A DNA stretch of 64,000 nt from Paenibacillus humicola (GTDB lineage: Bacteria; Bacillota; Bacilli; Paenibacillales; Paenibacillaceae): assembly GCF_028826105.1 (NCBI RefSeq), contig NZ_JAQGPL010000001.1:1638501-1702500 (forward strand), given 5' to 3'. Position 1 is the stretch's first letter. Every line of letters starts with the position of its first letter. The notes beneath the pieces were generated by a model. The model was given only the letters and a program-made list of their open reading frames with translations. It searched no databases and was not told the origin of the DNA. Below are positions 32,585 through 40,731 of this stretch, piece after piece. A program made the position numbers and the translations under genes.

Positions 32585-33253
32585 ATGGACTCGACAATAG
32601 GCGGACCGTACGCGCAGCAGCCTCCTTTCGGGATGGCTGAAGGCTCTACGAGGCAGGCCGTGCTGATGCTCCTGAAAACGCGGGGACGCATGAAGGCCGG
32701 CGAGCTCGCCAAGCAGCTGGGGATTACCGAGATGGCGGTTCGCCGCCACTTAAGCTCGCTTGAACGGGACGGCTACATCGAGCTCGCCATCGTCCGGCAG
32801 CCGATGGGAAGGCCGACGCACATGTATACGCTGACGGAACAGGCCGAGCGGCTGTTCCCGAAAAATTATAACGCGCTGGCACTCGATCTTCTGGAGGAGC
32901 TGGCCGGCGATCCGGATACCGAAGCGCTGATCGACCGCCTGTTTGAGGGCCGGAAACGTAAGCTGCAGAGCCGCTATGCCGCCCGTATGGAAGGCAAGAC
33001 GCTCGATGAGAAGGTGGCCGAGCTGGCCGCCATCCAAAACGACGGCGGATATATGGTTCAGCTCGATACGGATGCGGAAGGCTTTACGATCCATGAATAC
33101 AACTGCCCGATCGCCCAGGTGGCCGGCCGCTATCAGCAGGCGTGCACCTGCGAGCTGGAGCTGTTCGAGCAGCTGCTCGATACGGGTGTCGAGCGGACGG
33201 AATGCCTGGCCAAAGGCGGGGGCCGCTGCACGTACCGCATCGCCAAATCATAA
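32585..33253 (+). CDS. HTH regulator with cysteine cluster (SufR-like)
   Basis: A 222-residue DNA-binding protein. A winged HTH (MKAGELAKQLGITEMAVRRH, then LSSLERDGYIEL and GRPTHMYTLT) is followed by a helical linker and a C-terminal domain with five Cys: one in YNCPIAQVAG, two in QQACTCELE, one in TECLAKGG and one in GRCTYRI. This layout matches SufR-like regulators, where three or four Cys hold an Fe-S cluster that tunes DNA binding to iron-sulfur or oxidative status. The start ATG 32585 has GGTGGTGA upstream. It is monocistronic. The cluster is inferred; a Zn site is possible. Confidence 0.88.
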   Translation: MDSTIGGPYAQQPPFGMAEGSTRQAVLMLLKTRGRMKAGELAKQLGITEMAVRRHLSSLERDGYIELAIVRQPMGRPTHMYTLTEQAERLFPKNYNALALDLLEELAGDPDTEALIDRLFEGRKRKLQSRYAARMEGKTLDEKVAELAAIQNDGGYMVQLDTDAEGFTIHEYNCPIAQVAGRYQQACTCELELFEQLLDTGVERTECLAKGGGRCTYRIAKS

Positions 33254-33260
33254 TCCACGC

Positions 33261-33296
33261 AAGCACGGAGCAGCCGCTCCGTGCTTTTTGTTTTTT
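33261..33296 (+). terminator. Rho-independent terminator
   Basis: GCACGGAGC/GCTCCGTGC stem around AGCC with TTTTTGTTTTTT. It ends the regulator gene. Confidence 0.92.
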
Positions 33297-33405
33297 CGGG
33301 GATTTTTTGCCGCCACAGTGTCAAGTCAAGCCCATGCTGCTTATACTGACATTACCAATTGGGCATTCGCCCGGGTGGAGATGCGCAAAGGAGGAGCGAT
33401 TCCGG

Positions 33406-33894
33406 ATGGCAGCGATTTGGCTCGGAGCTGCGTTTGTCGCCGTATTTGCCGCGCTTACCGCCGGCCTGCTGCTATGGCTTCGGGCTGCGGACCGGAAGCT
33501 GGCAAGGCTGGTGGACAGCGTTGCGGCCATGGAGGAGCAGGTGAAGCTGACCGCGGCCGAACTGGCCGCAGTGGCAAAGCCCGCCGCCCAGACGATGCGG
33601 ACCGTTCAGGACCAGATGGCAGGCGCAGCCCGATTGCTGGAGGCAGCCGAACGGCTCGGCGATGCCACGACCGGCGTCTCGCGGACGGTCAGCCGGCTGT
33701 CCGGCGCGATTTCGGCGACGGCCGAACGGCATCTGGCCGACGGGGGCAAATATCGCAAGCAGATTGAGGAAGCGCTGGGACTGGCTGAGGCCGGTTACGC
33801 CGCCTGGCAATTTTGGCAGGCCAAACGGAAAGAGCCGCATGCCTCTGCATGCTCCGGCTATGGCGAAGGGCACGATAACAATAAGGCGCAGTAA
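33406..33894 (+). CDS. ytxG: DUF948 family protein (YtxG-like)
   Basis: A 162-residue protein with an N-terminal transmembrane helix (about residues 3-25, WLGAAFVAVFAALTAGLLLW) followed by a long Ala-rich coiled coil (DSVAAMEEQVKLTAAELAAV and on), the DUF948 layout of Bacillus YtxG, a general-stress-type protein of unknown mechanism. AAGGAGGAGCG sets ATG 33406; the frame is open far upstream, but only inside the previous gene's other frame. The ytxH homologue follows after 27 bases, the same order as in Bacillus, so the two form an operon. The downstream DUF948 tail is degenerate and polar. Confidence 0.82.
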   Translation: MAAIWLGAAFVAVFAALTAGLLLWLRAADRKLARLVDSVAAMEEQVKLTAAELAAVAKPAAQTMRTVQDQMAGAARLLEAAERLGDATTGVSRTVSRLSGAISATAERHLADGGKYRKQIEEALGLAEAGYAAWQFWQAKRKEPHASACSGYGEGHDNNKAQ

Positions 33895-33921
33895 CAATCA
33901 GATTGAAGGGAGCAATACGCA

Positions 33922-34323
33922 ATGATGGGCAATCGAAAAGGGTTTTGGTACGGCGCGCTGGCAGGCAGCATTATCGGGTCGGTGGCGGCACTGATGCTGG
34001 CGCCGAAATCGGGACGCGAGCTTCGCAAAGATATTGCGGACGGCAGCCGCCAGGTCGGGGATCGTACGGTGAAAATCGCCGGCCAGGTCGGAGACACGAC
34101 GACTCGGATTGCGAAGCAGGTCGGCAGCGGCGTCACGACCATTGCCGCCAAAACGAAGGACACCGCCGAAAGTATGGTCGGCAGCGTTCGCAGCTGGCGT
34201 GTCGGCCGGGTCGACGGGGCGTCGGCCTTCCAAGCCGAAGCCGGCACGGAAGAAGAGCTGGCCGGCGAACGGGCGGAAGAGCCGAAAGCCGCAAAGAGCG
34301 AAGAGCTGCAAACGGTCCGCTGA
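33922..34323 (+). CDS. ytxH: YtxH domain-containing protein
   Basis: A 133-residue protein with the YtxH signature at its start: GFWYGALAGSIIGSVAALML, then APKSGRELRKDI, a glycine-zipper-like membrane helix followed by an amphipathic, Val/Gly-rich helical region and an acidic tail. In Bacillus the ytxGH(J) operon belongs to the general stress response. Two Met codons (33922, 33925) follow GAAGGGAG; the first is taken. It is the last gene of the operon; two terminators follow. Confidence 0.88.
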   Translation: MMGNRKGFWYGALAGSIIGSVAALMLAPKSGRELRKDIADGSRQVGDRTVKIAGQVGDTTTRIAKQVGSGVTTIAAKTKDTAESMVGSVRSWRVGRVDGASAFQAEAGTEEELAGERAEEPKAAKSEELQTVR

Positions 34324-34349
34324 CCGCAGGCATTCAGGCGAACGCAAAC

Positions 34350-34397
34350 AGGGCGGGACGCTCCGGATTGATCCGGGGCTCCCGCCCTTCGCATTTT
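34350..34397 (+). terminator. Rho-independent terminator
   Basis: AGGGCGGGA (34350-34358) pairs with TCCCGCCCT (34380-34388), inner CCGGATTGATCCGG hairpin, then TCGCATTTTT. Confidence 0.75.
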
Positions 34398-34410
34398 TGG
34401 CAAACCGGAG

Positions 34411-34450
34411 CCTCCGGCAGAGTCGCAGCCAGGCCGCCGGAGGTTTTTTT
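34411..34450 (+). terminator. Second Rho-independent terminator
   Basis: CCTCCGGC (34411-34418) pairs with GCCGGAGG (34436-34443), then seven T. A tandem terminator that insulates the convergent araC gene. Confidence 0.85.
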
Positions 34451-34454
34451 CGTT

Positions 34455-35321
34455 TTACAATGAATTCGGCCGGTTTCGCGACCGGTATTCCGTCGGCGAG
34501 ATGCCGTGCGTTTTGCGGAATTGCTTGGAGAAGTAAAGCGCATCCGGATACCCGACCGATGAAGCGACCTGGTCGATCGACAAATATTTGCTGCCGCTTA
34601 GCAGCTCGCGGGCGCGGACCATCCGCACCTTCAGCAAAAACTGCATCGGCGACAGCCCCGTCGCCTGCTTGAACATTTTGGACAGGTGCGTCCGGTGATA
34701 CCCGAGCTTGCGCGCCAAATCCTCAATCGAGAAACGGTCGCTGTACTGGTAGGACAGCATCCGAATCGCCTGATTGATTTGGCGCTCGATATCGGGAACC
34801 GGCATCTGGGCTTGCGGCGTCATGCGGCCGGCGTTGATCATGCCGTATTCCTTCAGCATGACCCGCAGCAGGCCGCCGGCTTCCAGGTCGGCAAGCTCGG
34901 GATATTCCGTCCGCTCCAGCGCCAGCTTGACGCTGCGGTACAGCCTTGCCAGCCTGCGCGTATCGGCCGCATGAATGACGGGATGGCGCGGCGTGATGCC
35001 CATTCCGGCCAGCAGCCCCTCGGCCGTTTCCCCCTGAAAAGCGATCCAGCGGTACTGCCAGGGCTCGTCGCTGTCCGCGGTGTACGTAAACAGAATGTCC
35101 GGAAAGATGAAGAAGGTGTCCCCCCTCCCGCATTCATACGTTTTGCCGTCGATTTCGAACGTGCCGCGGCCGGATAAGACGGTATGCACCAGGTAGTAGT
35201 TATGGACGACCGGCCCGATCCGGTGCAGCGGATAAGGCTTGCCTTCGCCGCTGAACAGCACCGACAGCTCTCCGCGGGCGGGGAGCGGGTTCGAACCGAT
35301 CGAAATCTGATAGTGGTCCAT
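34455..35321 (-). CDS. AraC family regulator of the divergent melA gene
   Basis: A 288-residue AraC/XylS activator: N-terminal cupin (about residues 1-150, with SGRGTFEIDGKTYECGRGDT) for sugar sensing, and two C-terminal HTHs (FSIEDLARKLGYHRTHLSKM and YLSIDQVASSVGYPDALYFS, then PTEYRSRN). Closest in layout to MsmR-like regulators of raffinose/melibiose genes. It is divergent from the GH4 alpha-galactosidase gene, whose promoter has a TATAGT (35442-35447) but no good -35, as expected for activator-dependent expression. The start is ATG 35321; the ribosome binding site is AGAAGGCTGA on the - strand. Confidence 0.9.
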   Translation of the reverse strand: MDHYQISIGSNPLPARGELSVLFSGEGKPYPLHRIGPVVHNYYLVHTVLSGRGTFEIDGKTYECGRGDTFFIFPDILFTYTADSDEPWQYRWIAFQGETAEGLLAGMGITPRHPVIHAADTRRLARLYRSVKLALERTEYPELADLEAGGLLRVMLKEYGMINAGRMTPQAQMPVPDIERQINQAIRMLSYQYSDRFSIEDLARKLGYHRTHLSKMFKQATGLSPMQFLLKVRMVRARELLSGSKYLSIDQVASSVGYPDALYFSKQFRKTHGISPTEYRSRNRPNSL

Positions 35322-35508
35322 GCTGACGGTCAGCCTTCTTTCGCCATGCCGGGATCCTTACCGTTTTAGACTAGCTAAAAAAACTACATTTGTCCATATC
35401 TATCATTCAAAAACTCCTACTCATGCGCGGCGGCAATCGCCTATAGTTAAAGCAGCAGGATACATGATTACCGCTTCCAGCCAATTGAAAAAAACGAGGA
35501 GGAGCACC

Positions 35509-36807
35509 ATGTCCAAAATTACGTTTATCGGAGCCGGCAGTTCCGTTTTCGCCAAAAATGTGCTTGGCGACTGTATGATGACGCCCGCGCTGCAGGGCTT
35601 CGAGCTGGCGCTGTTCGATATTGACCCTGTCCGGCTCTCGGAATCGGAGACGATGCTGAACCACATTAAAAATACGAGCGGCAGCTCGTGCGTCATCAAA
35701 TCGTATGCCGACCGCAAGGAAGCGCTGCGCGGGGCGAAATACGTCGTGAACGCCATCCAGGTCGGGGGCTACGATCCGTGTACGATCACGGACTTCGAGG
35801 TTCCGAAGAAATACGGCCTGCGCCAGACGATCGCGGATACGGTCGGCATCGGCGGCATTTTCCGCAACCTGCGTACGATTCCGGTCATGCTGGACTTCGC
35901 GAAGGATATGCAGGAGGTGTGTCCGGACGCGCTGTTCCTCAATTACACGAACCCGATGGCGGTGCTGACGAACGTCATGAACACGCACGGCGGCATTCAG
36001 ACGGTCGGCCTTTGCCACAGCGTACAGGTGTGCGTGAGGGATTTGTTCAAAAATCTCGGCATGGACACCGAAGGGGTCAAGTCGAAGATCGCCGGCATCA
36101 ACCATATGGCCTGGCTGCTGGAGGTTTCCAAGGACGGCGTCGATCTCTATCCGGAAATCAAGCGCCGCGCCCGCGAGAAGCAGCAGGAGAAGCACCACGA
36201 TATGGTGCGCCTGGAAATGATGCTGAAATTCGGCTATTACATTACCGAATCGTCCGAGCATAACGCCGAGTACCATCCGTATTTCATCAAGCGGAATTAC
36301 CCAGAGCTGATCGATCGGTTCAACATCCCGCTCGACGAATATCCGCGCCGCTGCGTGAATCAAATCGAGAACTGGAACAAGCGCCGCGACGAGCTCGTGC
36401 ACAATCCCGAGCTGCAGCACAACCGGACGCACGAATACGCATCGTACATTTTCGAGGCGATCGAGACGAATGTGCCGTTCAAAATCGGCGGCAACGTGAT
36501 GAACACCGGCCTCATCACGAACCTGCCGCGCGAGGCGTGCGTCGAGGTGCCCTGCCTTGTCGACCGCAGCGGCGTAACGCCGACTTACGTAGGCGATTTG
36601 CCGCCGCAGTGCGCCGCGCTGAACCGGACGAACATCAACACGCAGCTGCTGACGATCGAAGCCGCAATCACGAAGAAGCGCGAGCATATTTATCACGCGG
36701 CGATGCTTGATCCGCATACGGCCGCCGAGCTGTCGATGGACGACATCGTCGCGATGTGCGACGACTTGATCGAGGCGCATGGCGACTGGCTGCCGAAATA
36801 CAACTAA
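35509..36807 (+). CDS. melA: Alpha-galactosidase, glycoside hydrolase family 4
   Basis: A 432-residue GH4 enzyme, the length of Bacillus MelA. GH4 enzymes use NAD+ and a divalent metal (Mn2+) and act by oxidation-elimination on melibiose-type sugars. The Rossmann start SKITFIGAGSSVFAKNVLGD, the NAD-contact VNAIQVGGYD, the metal ligands Cys in GLCHSVQV and His in AGINHMAWLLE are present. GAGGAGG sets ATG 35509; the frame is open to 35320 but without a ribosome binding site. The specificity call between alpha-galactosidase and alpha-glucosidase rests on the CHSVQ motif and overall likeness. The divergent AraC gene probably controls it. No transporter gene is adjacent. Confidence 0.9.
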   Translation: MSKITFIGAGSSVFAKNVLGDCMMTPALQGFELALFDIDPVRLSESETMLNHIKNTSGSSCVIKSYADRKEALRGAKYVVNAIQVGGYDPCTITDFEVPKKYGLRQTIADTVGIGGIFRNLRTIPVMLDFAKDMQEVCPDALFLNYTNPMAVLTNVMNTHGGIQTVGLCHSVQVCVRDLFKNLGMDTEGVKSKIAGINHMAWLLEVSKDGVDLYPEIKRRAREKQQEKHHDMVRLEMMLKFGYYITESSEHNAEYHPYFIKRNYPELIDRFNIPLDEYPRRCVNQIENWNKRRDELVHNPELQHNRTHEYASYIFEAIETNVPFKIGGNVMNTGLITNLPREACVEVPCLVDRSGVTPTYVGDLPPQCAALNRTNINTQLLTIEAAITKKREHIYHAAMLDPHTAAELSMDDIVAMCDDLIEAHGDWLPKYN

Positions 36808-36822
36808 ACGGATGAAACGGAG

Positions 36823-36851
36823 GACCCGGCCCATAGCGGCCGGGTCTTTTT
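36823..36851 (+). terminator. Rho-independent terminator
   Basis: GACCCGGCC/GGCCGGGTC stem with TTTTT. It ends melA. Confidence 0.92.
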
Positions 36852-36884
36852 CGCTTTGAGGCGTGGGTACCGGTCGGCCGTTTG

Positions 36885-36913
36885 TTGAACCTTGTCCTTT
36901 TTTGCGCTAAGAT
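36885..36913 (+). promoter_or_regulatory. Promoter of murI
   Basis: TTGAAC (36885-36890), 17-bp spacer, TAAGAT (36908-36913), about 70 bases before the start codon. Confidence 0.65.
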
Positions 36914-36983
36914 GATGAGGTACGTTTTAGATGCCCCTTACATAATGTATTTTAGCTTAAGCGAAAACGTCCAGGAAAGCGGT

Positions 36984-37799
36984 GTGTATGTGCAGCAACC
37001 GATTGCAATCTTCGATTCCGGCGTCGGCGGTTTGACCGTCGTCAAAGAAGTCATGCGCCAGCTTCCGCGTGAAAAAGTCATCTATTTCGGGGATACGGCG
37101 AGGACTCCGTACGGCCCCCGGCCGGCGGAAGAGGTCGTTCGTTTTACAAGAGAAATGGTCGATTATTTGATTCAATTCCGGCCGAAAATGATCGTTGCCG
37201 CCTGCAATACGTCGACGGCGGTCGCGCTGGACGATATCCGTTCCCGCGTGGCGGTTCCGGTTGTCGGCGTCATTCATCCGGGGGCGCGTGCGGCCAACGG
37301 CAGGACGCAATCCGGCATCGTCGGCGTGATCGGCACCGAGGGCACGATCCACAGCGGAGCTTACGAGCAGGCGCTCAAGCAGCTGTCGCCGAACATTGAA
37401 GTCGTCAGCCTCGCCTGCCCGCGGTTCGTTCCGCTTGTGGAGCAGGGCAATTTCCGCTCCGAGGAAACGCTTGAAACGGTTCGCTCATCGCTGGTGCCGC
37501 TCATGGAAACCCGTCTGGATACGCTCATTTTGGGCTGTACGCATTATCCGTTTTTGTCCGAAACGATTTCGGAAATTATGGGAAGCAGCGTCGCGCTGAT
37601 CAATTCGGCGGATGAGACGGCGCGCGAAATCAGCACCATCCTGCACGACAGGGGCCGGCTGGCGCGTAACGACGAGCTGCCCGTTCATCAGTTTTTTTGC
37701 AGCGGCGATCCGCTGATGTTCAAAAAAATCGCGCAGCAGTGGCTGGGCGAGCAGATCGCCTTAACGCCGGTCGTTTGGCAGGTGCCGAAGATCGGTTAA
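36984..37799 (+). CDS. murI: Glutamate racemase (RacE/MurI)
   Basis: A 271-residue cofactor-free racemase making D-glutamate for peptidoglycan. The two catalytic cysteines are Cys74 (AACNTST) and Cys185 (LGCTHYP), the same numbers as Bacillus RacE. The signature FDSGVGGLTVVKEVMRQLP is at the N-terminus. The frame opens at 36882, before the -10; GTG 36984 follows AGGAAAG at good spacing and is chosen, with GTG 36990 as alternative. In Bacillus racE lies next to gerM and rph; here about 10 kb of other genes separate them. A terminator follows at 37842-37861. Confidence 0.95.
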   Translation: MYVQQPIAIFDSGVGGLTVVKEVMRQLPREKVIYFGDTARTPYGPRPAEEVVRFTREMVDYLIQFRPKMIVAACNTSTAVALDDIRSRVAVPVVGVIHPGARAANGRTQSGIVGVIGTEGTIHSGAYEQALKQLSPNIEVVSLACPRFVPLVEQGNFRSEETLETVRSSLVPLMETRLDTLILGCTHYPFLSETISEIMGSSVALINSADETAREISTILHDRGRLARNDELPVHQFFCSGDPLMFKKIAQQWLGEQIALTPVVWQVPKIG

Positions 37800-37841
37800 C
37801 ACTCGACGTTTTGGAGCATGCGGCTCTCGTCGTCCCGGAAG

Positions 37842-37861
37842 GACGGCAGGGCCGTCTTTTT
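37842..37861 (+). terminator. Short Rho-independent terminator
   Basis: GACGGC/GCCGTC stem around AGG with TTTTT. It ends murI. Confidence 0.75.
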
Positions 37862-38105
37862 GTTGAACAGGGATACCGGAGCCGAAATTCAGCCAGAGCC
37901 ATTTTTATTTTCCCGGGGGGGAACTTATGAAATGACCTCGCCGTAAAAAGACGCCTGGAGCCGGTTCTTCCTGGCAGGGCGGCCTGATGCTTGTTCGCTT
38001 CGAACATGATGAAGGCCGCGCTTATTTGTACAAGGCCGGTTGGCATGGGCGTCCGCGGGCGAGCATAGCATGGGACTGTGACAAAGTGAAGGAGGGAGGG
38101 CTTCC
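37862..38105. other. Intergenic region upstream of the M14 peptidase gene
   Basis: Together with the terminator this gap is 306 bases. I see no gene here: frames are short and without ribosome binding sites. The right end holds GAAGGAGGGAGG, the ribosome binding site of the peptidase gene. Confidence 0.5.
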
Positions 38106-39323
38106 ATGTTTCCCTATATCGTTCGGCAGGGCGACACGCTGCTGCGCATCGCCAGGCGGTTCGAGGTGAACGCGGCATCGATTATCGCCGCCAACCCGCG
38201 CCTCGATCCGGACCGGCCGCTTCTGCCCGGTCTTCTGCTGTCCGTTCCGGTGCAATCGGCCGCCGTATACTGCGTGCAGCCCGGAGATACGATCCTCACG
38301 CTGGCGGAGCGATTTGCGCTGCCCGTCCACCGGTTGACCGCCGCCAATCCGCAGCTCGATCCGAAGGCGCTCGTTCCGGGACAGCTGCTTACCGTGCCCG
38401 GCGGCGGCAGCGGCCGCATCGTCGATGCAAGGGCTGAATACGGCGAAGCCGAGCTGCTGCGGGATATCGAGGCGCTGTGCAGCGAGTACCCGTTTCTGCA
38501 CGTTGAGACGATCGGGAAAAGCGTGCTCGGGAAGCCGATAACCGCGATCCGGATCGGCGAAGGCCCGCGCAAGGTGCATATCAATGCGGCCATGCATGCG
38601 AACGAATGGATTACGGCGCCGCTGCTGATGTCGTTCATTGAAGATTTCGCCCGCGCCGTCTCGCTCGGCGATCGGCTGTGCGGCAGTGATATGCGGGAAC
38701 TTGCCCGCAGGACGACGGCGTGGTTCGTGCCGCTCGTCAATCCTGACGGCGCCGAGCTGGTGCAGGAAGGGCTGCGCCGGGATCACCCGCTGTGTGCCGA
38801 GCTGCTGCGCATGAACGGGGAGTCGGAGCGGTTTCGCCGGTGGAAAGCGAATGCGCGGGGCGTCGATCTGAACGACCAGTTCCCGGCTTTTTGGGAGGAG
38901 GAGGTAAGGCGCAGGGATGCCGATGGCCCCGGGCCGCGCGATTTTCCCGGCGCAGCGCCGCTGACCGAGCCGGAAGCGCTGGCGCTTGCGGAGCTGACCC
39001 GGCGGGAGCGGTTCGATCTGGTCGTCGCACTTCATTCGCAGGGCCGGGAAATCTACTGGAACTACCGCGGCTACGAGCCGCCGGAATCGGAGGCGATCGC
39101 CCGCAGGCTGGGGCGGGCAAGCGGCTACATGCCGGTCAAGCTGAGCGGCAGCGATGCAGGCTACAAGGACTGGTTCATCTACGAGTTTCGCAAACCGGGG
39201 TTTACCGTCGAGGTGGGCAGCGGAGTCAACCCGCTGCCGCTCGAGTCGTTTCCGGACTTGTACGACGAAGTAAGGCCGCTGCTGACCGCCGCGGTCGAAG
39301 CCGCGGCCAATCGGCCGGGCTGA
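38106..39323 (+). CDS. LysM-containing M14 family zinc carboxypeptidase
   Basis: A 405-residue protein with two N-terminal LysM peptidoglycan-binding motifs (YIVRQGDTLLRIARRFEVNA and YCVQPGDTILTLAERFALPV), followed by an M14 carboxypeptidase domain from about residue 105. Zinc ligands are His and Glu in AMHANEWI and the later His in ALHSQGREI; the general base Glu is in FTVEVGSG. This is the layout of gamma-D-glutamyl-meso-diaminopimelate endopeptidase I (ENP1/YqgT), which cuts the peptide stem of spore or cell-wall peptidoglycan. There is no signal peptide, as in the known enzymes, so it may act in the mother cell or on recycled wall peptides. GAAGGAGGGAGG precedes ATG 38106. Confidence 0.92.
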   Translation: MFPYIVRQGDTLLRIARRFEVNAASIIAANPRLDPDRPLLPGLLLSVPVQSAAVYCVQPGDTILTLAERFALPVHRLTAANPQLDPKALVPGQLLTVPGGGSGRIVDARAEYGEAELLRDIEALCSEYPFLHVETIGKSVLGKPITAIRIGEGPRKVHINAAMHANEWITAPLLMSFIEDFARAVSLGDRLCGSDMRELARRTTAWFVPLVNPDGAELVQEGLRRDHPLCAELLRMNGESERFRRWKANARGVDLNDQFPAFWEEEVRRRDADGPGPRDFPGAAPLTEPEALALAELTRRERFDLVVALHSQGREIYWNYRGYEPPESEAIARRLGRASGYMPVKLSGSDAGYKDWFIYEFRKPGFTVEVGSGVNPLPLESFPDLYDEVRPLLTAAVEAAANRPG

Positions 39324-39645
39324 ACTCCGCACCGAATATGCGGGGCGGGGAGCGCTTCCGCCCGCCGAGGCTTCCGGCCGGCGGGAGGCGGCCTCCGCGG
39401 GATCAACACAGCCGGGAGCCCGACCTCGACTCTCGGCCTGCGGCGGCCCGCGCGGTGTATCGGCATGCGGTCCCGGGATACGCCGCTTTCGGACGGTCAT
39501 GCTGTCCGGCATTCACGCCTGCGGCCGATACCGGGTTTTGCGGCTCGCTGTGGTATAATGGGCGAAAACGGATAAGCTGTTAGCAGGCGCTTCGAAACGG
39601 ATCCGCTTCGTCGTGCAGACTACATTACCAACTCGGGAGGCCGTC
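39324..39645. other. GC-rich intergenic region
   Basis: A 322-base gap, very GC-rich, with several small inverted repeats near 39350-39390 that may end the peptidase transcript, though no T run follows. I see no gene. The promoter of the next gene lies at 39551-39559. Confidence 0.5.
39551..39559 (+). promoter_or_regulatory. Extended -10 promoter
   Basis: TGGTATAAT is an extended -10 (TGn-TATAAT) with no good -35; 86 bases before ATG 39646. Confidence 0.5.
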
Positions 39646-39888
39646 ATGCGCAAACTGTTGTCCCTTCGTCATTGGCGCCATGTGTTTGCACGCATTTTCC
39701 GGCTGATCGCCGCCAAAGAGGTCCGGCTGGCCGACAAGCTGCTTTATCTCGTGCCCGTGCTGCTGTATTGGGTAATGCCGGATGCGCTGCCTTTTTTGCC
39801 GGTTGACGATATCGCCGTCACGATGCTTGCAGCGGAGTTCTATACGCGGTATATGGAACGCAAATATGAGGGGAAGCTCCCCGATTAA
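39646..39888 (+). CDS. DUF1232-like small membrane protein
   Basis: An 80-residue protein with the DUF1232 core: RLADKLLYLVPVLLYWVMPD, then ALPFLPVDDIAVTMLAAEFY, where the membrane helix is followed by the conserved P-x2-D of the family. The N-terminus is basic and amphipathic. GGGAGG sets ATG 39646; an in-frame codon at 39613 lies before it. It is followed about 100 bases later by the HesB-like gene. Function unknown; the family is common in bacteria and some members affect membrane or cell-envelope stress. Confidence 0.78.
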   Translation: MRKLLSLRHWRHVFARIFRLIAAKEVRLADKLLYLVPVLLYWVMPDALPFLPVDDIAVTMLAAEFYTRYMERKYEGKLPD

Positions 39889-39987
39889 ACGGTTGAACAT
39901 GAAGAGCCGTTTCATTACAATAGGAAAGACAGGGAACCGAACAACAGGAAAGACTGGGTACCGATAAAAAGGAGACGGGGAATTCCG

Positions 39988-40293
39988 ATGAAATGCAAAA
40001 TTACGCGTAACGCCGCGAAAATCATTCGGCAGGAGATGGACAAGCCCGAGAATACCGGCAAGCTCCTCCGCGTTTTAATTACGCACGCTCACGCCGACCA
40101 CGCTCATTACGGCCTCCAATTTGAGGATGCGGCCGGCCCGAATGACGAGGTTGTGGAAACCGACAAGGAGATCGCCGTGTTGCTGGAGAAAGATGCCGAG
40201 CTGCTGGACGGCGTCAAAATCGATTACCTGTATTTGCCGCAGGAAGGCTTCGTCATTACGAATCCGTCCAAAGGCAACCATGGCGATCATTAA
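39988..40293 (+). CDS. HesB/IscA-fold protein lacking the cluster cysteines
   Basis: A 101-residue protein with the A-type carrier/HesB fold: ITRNAAKIIRQEM at the start, a central strand region LRVLITHAHADHAHYGLQFE, and a C-terminal strand GVKIDYLYLPQEGFVITNPS. True IscA proteins carry Cys in the G-x-C-G loop and a C-terminal CGCG; here the only Cys is Cys3, the C-terminal motif is NPSKGNHGDH, and the loop is filled by a His/Asp cluster (HAHADHAH). It could bind a different metal or act as a scaffold. AGGAGACGG precedes ATG 39988. A DUF1450 gene follows 57 bases later. The family call is moderately sure. Confidence 0.72.
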   Translation: MKCKITRNAAKIIRQEMDKPENTGKLLRVLITHAHADHAHYGLQFEDAAGPNDEVVETDKEIAVLLEKDAELLDGVKIDYLYLPQEGFVITNPSKGNHGDH

Positions 40294-40350
40294 GACGGAA
40301 GCCGGCGTCTCCGGCATACGGCGCGCGGCGGACGGGAAGTAGGACGAAAC

Positions 40351-40572
40351 ATGGCGAACGACATCCGCATCTGCGACAAATGCAAGCATACCCGCATCAA
40401 GTCGCTGCTGCCCAAGCTGCAAAAAATCGCGCCTGACGCCGAGATCAAGGTCGGCTGCAAATCGTACTGCGGGCCGTGCTCGCGGTTCGCGTTTATTTTC
40501 GTGAACGGGCGCTACGTCACCGCGCCGACCGAGGAGGAAGCGGTCGAGAAGGCGCGCAAATATGTAAAATAG
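40351..40572 (+). CDS. DUF1450 family protein (YuzB-like)
   Basis: A 73-residue protein with the DUF1450 layout: CDKCKHTR near the N-terminus and GCKSYCGPCSRFAFIFVNGR in the middle, giving five Cys that can hold a metal or Fe-S centre, then a thioredoxin-like FVNGRYVTAPTEEEAVEKAR. Function unknown. It is encoded next to the HesB-like gene, which supports a shared metal-related role, and it ends at a strong terminator. The ribosome binding site is weak (AAGTAGGACG). Confidence 0.85.
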   Translation: MANDIRICDKCKHTRIKSLLPKLQKIAPDAEIKVGCKSYCGPCSRFAFIFVNGRYVTAPTEEEAVEKARKYVK

Positions 40573-40575
40573 ATC

Positions 40576-40610
40576 AAACCCCGCCGGACACCGGCGGGGT
40601 TTGTTGTTGG
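40576..40610. terminator. Bidirectional Rho-independent terminator
   Basis: AAACCCCGCCGG/CCGGCGGGGTTT perfect 12-bp stem around ACA, with T-rich right flank. It ends the DUF1450 gene and may catch the convergent methyltransferase transcript. Confidence 0.88.
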
Positions 40611-40731
40611 ATTCGCCGCAGGCCGTAGCGAAGGTTGCCCGTTGCGTCCGCGAAGGATCCCGGCGCGGTTTTGCGGCGCCTAAACACGGTAATCCGCCGC
40701 CGATTCCGGCGCGAGCCCGCGTTTAGCCGAT

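Noticed and set aside
35407-36834. 475-codon - strand frame opposite melA
   Set aside because: Shadow of the GH4 gene with Arg/His-biased composition; no start signal.
39995-40140. Metallo-beta-lactamase family for the HxHxDH protein at 39988
   Set aside because: At 101 residues it is far too short for that fold and lacks every later metal motif; the rest matches HesB-like strands.
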